Shown here piece by piece: positions 58,774-64,000 of a DNA stretch of 64,000 bases (its first letter is position 1; each line of letters opens with the position of its first letter). The notes below the pieces were generated by a model. That model was given only the letters and a program-made list of their open reading frames with translations. It did no database searches and was not told where the DNA came from. This DNA is from CAJXNP01 sp050305935 (GTDB lineage Bacteria > Bacteroidota > Bacteroidia > Cytophagales > Cyclobacteriaceae). The position numbers and the translations under genes are program-made. The stretch covers positions 1-64,000 of the forward strand of contig JBNLGG010000014.1 of the NCBI GenBank assembly GCA_050305935.1, in the 5' to 3' direction.

Positions 58774-59670
58774 CTATCCATTCCTGAATTTCATCGGGCT
58801 TAGCTGCATATGTTTTTTAAAGAAATTATTGAAATGCGTTGCTTCGGTAAAGCCCAGGGCATAGGCAATTTCAGACACATACCAGGCAGTTTGTTTGAGG
58901 AGGATTTTGGCTTCCTGCAAAATCCGGTCTGAGATTAACTGCGTTGTGGTTTTGTCGGTATTTTCCTTTACAGCGCGGTTAAGATGATTGACATGGACAG
59001 TCAGTTTTTCCGCAAACTCAGATGCCGAGCGGAGGCCTACACTGGTGTGGGTTTCGTCAATGGGAAATTGCCTTTCCAGCAACTCCATAAAGAGCATGGC
59101 AATCCTGCGGGTGGCATTAACAGGCCGGGCATCCAATTGCAGCGATGGCTCCAGTTTTAATGCATAGTGGAGCAATTCAAATATCTGGTTCCTCACCATG
59201 TCAAACTTGTACTTGTAGCTGGAGTTAAACTCTGATTTCATCCGCACAAAAATTTCCTGTACCTCTGCGGTCTGTTCATCTGTCAACTCGAATGCGTGGT
59301 GCCCATCTGGCTGGAATACTTCATATTGGCTGAATTTGCCAAATTCACTAAAGAAACCGGGACTGAAAATGCTATAAACCCCTTCCCTGATTCCGTCCAG
59401 ATGTTCCCATTTGTAGGGAATGAGTGGATTGGAAAAGCACAATGCTTGCTCCTTAATTTCAACGACCTTGTCAGCATAATGCACCCGGCTATTCCCTTTT
59501 ACAAGAATGACTTTGTAAAAGTCGCGACGGCGGTAGGGCACCGTTGCGTTTGGATCCTTGAAACGCCTCATGTCAAACATATTGAAATGCCCGATGTCGT
59601 TACGGACATTCTCGGGTATCCAGTCAAACTTTCTTTTGTAAAACTCTTCAAGTGATTCGACACTATTCAT
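58774..59670 (-). CDS. AraC-family transcriptional regulator
   Basis: 298 residues from ATG 59670 (MNSVESLEEFYKRKF). The frame stays open 27 codons upstream, but those overlap the end of the preceding gene. The N-terminal cupin-like sensor part (YKVILVKGNSRVHYADKVVEI, CFSNPLIPYKWE) is followed by a C-terminal double helix-turn-helix (ASEFAEKLTVHVNHLNRAVKE, WYVSEIAYALGFTEATHFNNFFKKHMQLSPMKFR). It follows the outer-membrane-like gene by 58 bp on the same strand, so the pair is probably co-transcribed. Effector unknown. Confidence 0.9.
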   Translation of the reverse strand: MNSVESLEEFYKRKFDWIPENVRNDIGHFNMFDMRRFKDPNATVPYRRRDFYKVILVKGNSRVHYADKVVEIKEQALCFSNPLIPYKWEHLDGIREGVYSIFSPGFFSEFGKFSQYEVFQPDGHHAFELTDEQTAEVQEIFVRMKSEFNSSYKYKFDMVRNQIFELLHYALKLEPSLQLDARPVNATRRIAMLFMELLERQFPIDETHTSVGLRSASEFAEKLTVHVNHLNRAVKENTDKTTTQLISDRILQEAKILLKQTAWYVSEIAYALGFTEATHFNNFFKKHMQLSPMKFRNG

Positions 59671-59728
59671 TATGAGTAATTTACAATTTTCAAACAAGCA
59701 GGTCAATCTGTTTGCCAGTTTGAAGCTC

Positions 59729-60514
59729 TTATTGTTTTTTAGTGAATTCATTTCTAAAAGAATAGATCAGGCTAACATTCCACACAAAATCTTCTGTTGG
59801 AATTTCATTGTTTGCTTCCATCGAAATATTCATCATGCTTGCAATGGAAATGGGCAACTTTTTGTGGCTCAGGGTAAGATTTTGTGCTGCAAAAAATCCA
59901 CTGAGGTCGTCCATTCTGATAAAATAGAGCTGGGGATCCCATTGAAAATAGATGTTTCCTACTACTTTGACATTGCTTAAACGCATGCGTAAAGAGGTGA
60001 AATCCGTCTGTTTGGTTTGACCTTCTTTTTCAAGACCAATGCCATGGATATAGTAAGTGCCTACGCTGATTTTCTCCGAAACTTTATAGGAAATAGTTAA
60101 TTCAGGAGTGCACCACCGTTGTGTAAAGATCTGTTCATAGGTGGTTCCATTGTTTGTGACCTTCTGACGAAGAAATGAGATGGCAGGCAAATGAAGGTCG
60201 GCCTTGACTTGAAGCTTTTCGGTCTGAATAACCTTGTAACGCCAGATGAATATGAAAGACCAGGGTTTTAATCCGTCGAGGTCAAAACGGAATTGTGGGT
60301 CAAAGCTGAATTTTTTTCCTCCAACAGATAGATCGGCTATCGTTGCCGGTTTACCTAATGAAAATGTCGGGATAAAGGAGAATCCATTATTGGTGATGCT
60401 TATGTCGCCGTTGAAATGAAATATTTTTTTGACGGGCTCTTCCTGTGCGAATGAATTCAGAGAAAGGAAAATGATGACGAAGATAAAGGCAGTATTGAAT
60501 AATCTTGTATTCAT
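59729..60514 (-). CDS. Predicted outer-membrane beta-barrel protein
   Basis: 261 residues with a signal peptide (FIFVIIFLSLNSFAQ). The rest shows alternating hydrophobic strands and aromatic girdles (WSFIFIWRYKVI, VVGNIYFQWDPQLYFIR, FVWNVSLIYSFRNEF), typical of a small porin-like barrel. I do not recognise a named family. It lies upstream of the AraC gene in the same direction and may be its target or its partner in sensing. Confidence 0.65.
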   Translation of the reverse strand: MNTRLFNTAFIFVIIFLSLNSFAQEEPVKKIFHFNGDISITNNGFSFIPTFSLGKPATIADLSVGGKKFSFDPQFRFDLDGLKPWSFIFIWRYKVIQTEKLQVKADLHLPAISFLRQKVTNNGTTYEQIFTQRWCTPELTISYKVSEKISVGTYYIHGIGLEKEGQTKQTDFTSLRMRLSNVKVVGNIYFQWDPQLYFIRMDDLSGFFAAQNLTLSHKKLPISIASMMNISMEANNEIPTEDFVWNVSLIYSFRNEFTKKQ

Positions 60515-60658
60515 ATAAATCCTTTGTTTAAACTAGTATACAAAGTTAGTAGCCACAAAGGGGCCTTTGTAACAAAATTCAAATCGATACTTTCGAAAAT
60601 CAAACAATATGCGGGTGAAAAAGTATTCGGAATTGTCGAACGCACATTAGGCTGGGAT

Positions 60659-60693
60659 AAGTCGTCTGACCACTTCAAGGGGTGGGACGACTA
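60659..60693. repeat. Palindromic repeat, copy 1
   Basis: GTCGTCTGACCACTT followed by a C and an imperfect complementary arm ending GGGACGAC. It matches copy 2 at 61629 at most positions. It lies between the outer-membrane-like gene and the small frame at 60746. Confidence 0.7.
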
Positions 60694-60745
60694 AAAAAAA
60701 ACTCCCTATCAAGGCAGCTTTTTGCAAATTAAACTAGACCCTATT

Positions 60746-61006
60746 TCAATTTCTAGTGAAAGCTTCCCAGATATTTACCACCGTTGCAGACTTCGAATTT
60801 ATAGTCCCGGGGGAAAGTTTTTCTTTTGGTTTGTAATTCACTTCGATCCTTTTGGATACTTCAAAATGATCTGCATTATGTGTTAAGCTGGCTGTCAGGT
60901 ATAAGTCTTCGTTGCCTTCCAATACTTTCATAGTAACACGTTTGTCGTTACTGTGGGTTGATTTTCCGGCAGGATTGGTGATCACAAAGTTGACATCTTC
61001 AGCCAC
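60746..61006 (-). CDS. Short hypothetical frame, possible gene remnant
   Basis: 86 residues with a GTG start (AEDVNFVITNPAGKS... VVNIWEAFTRN). The frame has a stop 13 codons upstream of the GTG and no ATG. Composition is protein-like, with beta-strand character, but no family is recognised. It lies between the two copies of the palindromic repeat. It may be the relic of a longer surface protein. Confidence 0.35.
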   Translation of the reverse strand: MAEDVNFVITNPAGKSTHSNDKRVTMKVLEGNEDLYLTASLTHNADHFEVSKRIEVNYKPKEKLSPGTINSKSATVVNIWEAFTRN

Positions 61007-61185
61007 ATTTTGGGGAAGATCAAAGCAGGGTTCAGGTTATTATTTCTAAAGAAAAGCAGCATTTACCATCCTTCTCACTATCTGTATTTGATGTGTGAAA
61101 AGTGGCTATTGATTTGATGCATTTTAAACAATAAAATCAAAAGAAAGTTTTATTTTAATAGCAACTTTCTAAACCAACTTAAATT

Positions 61186-61602
61186 ATGGGAATGATTAAA
61201 GAATTCAAAGAATTTGCCATGCGAGGAAACGTTGTCGACATGGCAATCGGTATTATCATTGGCGCTGCTTTTGGAAAAATTGTATCTTCTCTGGTGGCTG
61301 ACGTCGTCATGCCTCCTCTAGGCCTTTTGATAGGAGGGGTCGATTTTACAAGTTTGAAATTAACATTAAAAGAAGCTGTGGTCGATGCAAGTGGAGCTAT
61401 CACTTCAGAGGGAGTCTCCATTAATTATGGCAATTTCATTCAAACGACTTTTGATTTTATCATCATTGCGTTTGCCATTTTTATGGTAGTCAAGGGCATG
61501 AATAGCATGAAAAAGAAGGAAGAGGCTGCTCCTGCTGCACCCCCTGCTCCTTCGAAGGAGGAGGTCTTGCTTGCTGAAATCAGGGATTTACTTAAGAAAT
61601 AG
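61186..61602 (+). CDS. mscL: Large-conductance mechanosensitive channel MscL
   Basis: 138 residues. The N-terminal amphipathic helix and first membrane helix ([31 protein letters not shown]) and the second ([18 protein letters not shown]) flank the periplasmic loop. The C-terminal charged bundle is [14 protein letters not shown]. It opens under membrane tension to release solutes on osmotic downshock. It stands alone, and a palindromic repeat lies 27 bp after its stop. Confidence 0.97.
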   Translation: MGMIKEFKEFAMRGNVVDMAIGIIIGAAFGKIVSSLVADVVMPPLGLLIGGVDFTSLKLTLKEAVVDASGAITSEGVSINYGNFIQTTFDFIIIAFAIFMVVKGMNSMKKKEEAAPAAPPAPSKEEVLLAEIRDLLKK

Positions 61603-61628
61603 AATTTTCCGGTTGGGATGGACTAACA

Positions 61629-61663
61629 AAGTCGTCCGATCACTTCAAGTAGTCGGACGGCTA
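61629..61663. repeat. Palindromic repeat, copy 2
   Basis: GTCGTCCGATCACTT and AAGTAGTCGGACGGC with a C between. The arms pair with G-T wobbles. It shares orientation and sequence with copy 1 at 60659. Two copies bracket about 940 bp including mscL. Confidence 0.7.
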
Positions 61664-61730
61664 ATTACACCCGCTCCGAGTTATACGCAAGAAACACTTA
61701 AGGACTGGCGAGGGTTATTGCAAAAAGAAC

Positions 61731-62585
61731 TCAAATCTCCAATTTGTACCCTTTACCATGGATATTGACGATTCGGATTTTCGGATCGGCTTCCAGCTTT
61801 TTTCGAAGTTTGGAGATGAATACGTCCAGGCTTCTTCCCACCAGCACACCCTCATCTTCCCAAACTTCCTTTTGCAGTTGATCGCGGCTTAGGATTTCAT
61901 TCGTATTGGAAGCAAGGATTTTCAATACATGATTTTCCTTGGCTGTTAATTCGATGGATTCACCCTCGGTTTTCGACGTTTGTTTTTCTGGATAGAATTT
62001 GATTTTGCCTAATGGAATGACCAATTCATTCCCATCTGAAACAGTTGCCTTTTTATTCTGCCTGAATAAAACAATACCAAATCCGAGACTAGCAACCAAG
62101 GAAAGTACCAGAAAGACCAGCGTGTGAACAGCTATTCTTTGTTGACTAAAAAGAATACTTATTTCATAACATTCCCTGGGCAATAACCGACCCAGGCAAG
62201 GCACCATATCTTTGGCGCTTTCCTTATATATTTCGAAGCCGTACACTACTTCTCCTGACGAGCAGTTTTTTACATTGACCAGGTATCCTCCCTGATAACC
62301 CAACTCATTCATGCTTGTTATTATCACGTTGACAAGTGTGTCCGGGACGATGGAAAAGCTATTTTCAAACCGGATGGTGAATGTGTTTTCCGCTTGCTTA
62401 AGGAGCGGAAGTACCCGGGAGGTAGAGTCTCCCGCTTTTAACAGTAGTTGGTGTCCTACATTTCTTAGCATGATCTCCATGGAAGGATGATCCCTTTCGG
62501 TAAAGACCTTTTTGTCTTGTATAAATTTCCAGGAGAAAAACAGGAAGGCCATCAGGCTAATGAAAAAAGGTAGTTTCCATTTCAT
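61731..62585 (-). CDS. ToxR-like membrane-anchored winged-helix transcriptional regulator
   Basis: 284 residues. Membrane segments lie at about 5-20 and about 153-173 (HTLVFLVLSLVASLGFGIVLF), with a periplasmic domain between that carries cysteines near 107, 133 and 140. After a linker comes an OmpR/PhoB-type winged helix (about 200-284): SIELTAKENHVLKILASN, LSRDQLQKEVW, VGRSLDVFISKLRKKLEADPKIRIVNIHGKGYKL. There is no receiver domain, so it is a one-component sensor that binds DNA from the membrane. It is divergent from two secreted-protein genes, with phased direct repeats in the 128-bp gap that suit an OmpR-type dimer. Confidence 0.85.
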   Translation of the reverse strand: MKWKLPFFISLMAFLFFSWKFIQDKKVFTERDHPSMEIMLRNVGHQLLLKAGDSTSRVLPLLKQAENTFTIRFENSFSIVPDTLVNVIITSMNELGYQGGYLVNVKNCSSGEVVYGFEIYKESAKDMVPCLGRLLPRECYEISILFSQQRIAVHTLVFLVLSLVASLGFGIVLFRQNKKATVSDGNELVIPLGKIKFYPEKQTSKTEGESIELTAKENHVLKILASNTNEILSRDQLQKEVWEDEGVLVGRSLDVFISKLRKKLEADPKIRIVNIHGKGYKLEI

Positions 62586-62619
62586 GATTTGAAATTAATG
62601 CTTTCAGGAATGCATTAAC

Positions 62620-62656
62620 CATTCTTTACATTCATTTTACACTTTTTTACACTTTT
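62620..62656. promoter_or_regulatory. Three helically phased TTTACA direct repeats (predicted operator)
   Basis: TTTACA at 62625, 62636 and 62646, spaced 11 and 10 bp, each followed by a T-rich stretch. Spacing of one helical turn is typical of OmpR/PhoB-family binding sites. They lie 35 bp upstream of the ToxR-like gene's start and about 60 bp upstream of the divergent gene. Confidence 0.55.
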
Positions 62657-62713
62657 CATAATGCTTCTACTCGTCGGCAAGCGTAGGTTTGATTCAATCT
62701 AAAACGAAACAGT

Positions 62714-63133
62714 ATGAAAAAAATCATTCTACCCATCATGTTTACCTTCCTACTTATTTTTCAAGCAAATGCGCAGGTGGAATCAGGTAACAGAAGCTGT
62801 AGTGTTGTTTGTTTAAATGAACAATGGATACCCGAGTCATATAGTGTGAATGCTAAAACGGTTATTCCCTTGAATGCGAAAGGGGTGCTATCAGTGCACG
62901 AAACCCTGGATGTACAAGACAGGAATCAATTCAAACGAAACGATTTTATTGAATTTAAAGTGGCCATATTCAAAAAGGAATTTGGTTCGCTGGTGTCTTT
63001 TTCAAAAGATACCTATCAGCAGCTTGAGGTGCGCGAAGTGCTGTCAATGTGCGAAAAAGGCGATCAGATATTCATTCTGCTGACAGACAGGGATCACTAC
63101 AGTTTACCTCATTACCAGATTAAAGTATTGTAA
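62714..63133 (+). CDS. Small secreted protein of unknown function
   Basis: 139 residues with a signal peptide (IILPIMFTFLLIFQANAQ). Mature part about 120 residues, no known motif; it has an extended strand-rich centre (FIEFKVAIFKKEFGSLVSF) and ends VREVLSMCEKGDQIFILL... HYQIKVL. The pattern of its last 60 residues resembles that of the next gene's product. Divergent from the ToxR-like regulator; 18 bp separate it from the next gene, so the two form one operon. Confidence 0.7.
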   Translation: MKKIILPIMFTFLLIFQANAQVESGNRSCSVVCLNEQWIPESYSVNAKTVIPLNAKGVLSVHETLDVQDRNQFKRNDFIEFKVAIFKKEFGSLVSFSKDTYQQLEVREVLSMCEKGDQIFILLTDRDHYSLPHYQIKVL

Positions 63134-63151
63134 AGCCTTATAAAAACTATT

Positions 63152-63655
63152 ATGAAAAATATAAGAAAAACCTTCTTTACAGGATGTAGCATAATGTTTA
63201 TTCTGGTTGGTTCTGTTACTTTTGGTCAGGATAATTCAAATTATGTACTCAGTTTTTTGCCAGAAAAACCGGAGCCCAGGACGGTTAAAATGGACAATGA
63301 ATTGGAGCCATCAGATGAGGGGACCTATGAAGATATCCACAGCAATCCGCTTTTGTTAAATGGGCATTTGCTGAACTACAATGATTTTAGTGTAAATTCA
63401 GTAGGTGTTTTGAAGCTGATGACCGGAGACCCAACCTCCTCCGAAGCGAAACAAATATCTTTTACCATTTGTCTTCGTCGCAATGGAAAGATACTCCGTG
63501 ATCCATCGATGGAATTCATGAATAAAGAATTGAATGAAGTGGAGATTTCCTCCGTATTGCAATTTGCACTCTCCGACGACCACTTGATCATCACCCCTGT
63601 CGAAAAGAAATACTGGAAAGCAAAGAGGATATTAAGGGTAGCACGGGGGTGTTAA
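63152..63655 (+). CDS. Small secreted protein of unknown function, possible paralogue of its neighbour
   Basis: 167 residues with a signal peptide (SIMFILVGSVTFGQ). The C-terminal part (KQISFTICLRRNGKIL ... VEISSVLQFALSDDHLIITP ... AKRILRV) parallels the preceding protein (FIEFKVAIFKK ... VREVLSMCEKGDQIFILL ... YQIKVL), which suggests a common fold. No catalytic motif. It probably functions with the ToxR-like regulator, either as target or as periplasmic partner of its sensory domain. Confidence 0.68.
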   Translation: MKNIRKTFFTGCSIMFILVGSVTFGQDNSNYVLSFLPEKPEPRTVKMDNELEPSDEGTYEDIHSNPLLLNGHLLNYNDFSVNSVGVLKLMTGDPTSSEAKQISFTICLRRNGKILRDPSMEFMNKELNEVEISSVLQFALSDDHLIITPVEKKYWKAKRILRVARGC

Positions 63656-64000
63656 GAAACTGTATTGTTGTAATTTCTCAGCGGGGTCTGTGGTGAGGAC
63701 CCCGCGCTCGATGCTGTCTCAATCATTGTAGGAGTCCTGACGCAGACCTTGTCAAGAAAGGTTAGAATAACCCTACTCAATGTTTGGCATCATATCAAAC
63801 ACTTTATCCAGCCACATTCTGCCATCATTAACAACATGTGATTATTACTGTTAATTTCATGTCTTAAATTGTAATTTATTTATTTATTCATAGGAACTAT
63901 TGATGAATATTGAAAAATAATTCCGCTTAGTGATAATTACATAATATATTGCTGTTTATATTGAAAAAGTGATAATTTAATTTTAGGTTTGGTACCTGAT
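63656..64000. other. Right-end intergenic region with one palindrome and A+T-rich repeats
   Basis: 345 bp with no gene. A perfect GC-rich palindrome GCGGGGTC (63681-63688) / GACCCCGC (63698-63705) has a 9-nt loop and no T run, so it looks like another dispersed element. Near the edge, ATATTGAAAAA (63907 and 63958) and AGTGATAATT (63929 and 63968) are each repeated; this may be a regulatory region for a gene beyond the window. Confidence 0.55.

Noticed and set aside
58599..58787. 62-codon open frame on the + strand
   Set aside because: It overlaps the 3' end of the AraC gene, has no recognisable features and looks like chance.
59671..59751. N-terminal extension of the AraC regulator by 27 codons
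   Set aside because: It overlaps the end of the upstream outer-membrane-like gene and does not resemble the family's N-terminus.
60659..61663. Composite transposon suggested by the two flanking repeats
   Set aside because: No transposase, no target-site duplication seen, and the repeats are in the same orientation and only about 33 bp long.

Overview
The window looks like the chromosome of a Bacteroidota member, most likely order Cytophagales. The evidence is SusC/SusD pairs driven by ECF sigma/FecR modules, a hybrid two-component system of the polysaccharide-utilisation type, many lipoproteins, a Bacteroidota histone-H1-like protein, the DUF6913-dapA pair, an exact TAnnTTTG promoter -7 box upstream of ppc, and almost no Shine-Dalgarno sequences. 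The genus cannot be fixed from sequence alone.

Layout. 1-5.6 kb: the end of a glycan-utilisation locus (a GH30-type hydrolase cut by the window edge, then a hybrid two-component sensor/regulator). 5.9-18.7 kb (+ strand): locus A = ECF sigma, FecR anti-sigma, SusC, SusD, a giant VCBS/ASPIC lipoprotein, and a two-domain GH43 protein split by a frameshift. 18.7-32.8 kb: locus B, facing A tail to tail = two further giant VCBS/ASPIC lipoproteins, SusD, SusC and FecR on the - strand, with the sigma gene divergent on +. In both loci an intrinsic-terminator-like hairpin lies between susD and the adjacent VCBS gene, and paired hairpins lie between fecR and susC. The VCBS proteins are the best candidates for surface partners of the SusCD transporters.

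33-55 kb is mostly housekeeping: tRNA-Ser(TGA), a yihY/thioesterase/mltG operon, a YrdC/Sua5-type gene, a cNMP-binding SpoIIE-type phosphatase, PEP carboxylase divergent from an M61 peptidase, ligA-DUF6913-dapA, a small histone-like gene, a serine-palmitoyltransferase-like enzyme, biotin carboxylase, an exported phosphatase-like protein without the catalytic cysteine, an HNH nuclease, smpB with an NlpC/P60 peptidase, and hisH-hisA-hisF-hisIE.

55-64 kb is more accessory: a DUF5335-like protein, an SDR protein with an N-terminal zinc ribbon, an outer-membrane-like protein with an AraC regulator, mscL flanked by two copies of a palindromic repeat, and a ToxR-like membrane-bound winged-helix regulator divergent from two small secreted proteins, with helically phased TTTACA repeats between them.

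Small palindromic repeats recur. One 48-bp element lies in frame inside the first VCBS gene, and a pair of oppositely oriented REP-like hairpins lies at the 3' end of the same gene and supplies its present stop codon. No IS element, prophage, CRISPR array or rRNA was seen. The points most worth following are the mirrored SusCD/VCBS loci, the repeat invasion of the VCBS gene, the inactive exported phosphatase and the ToxR-like module.
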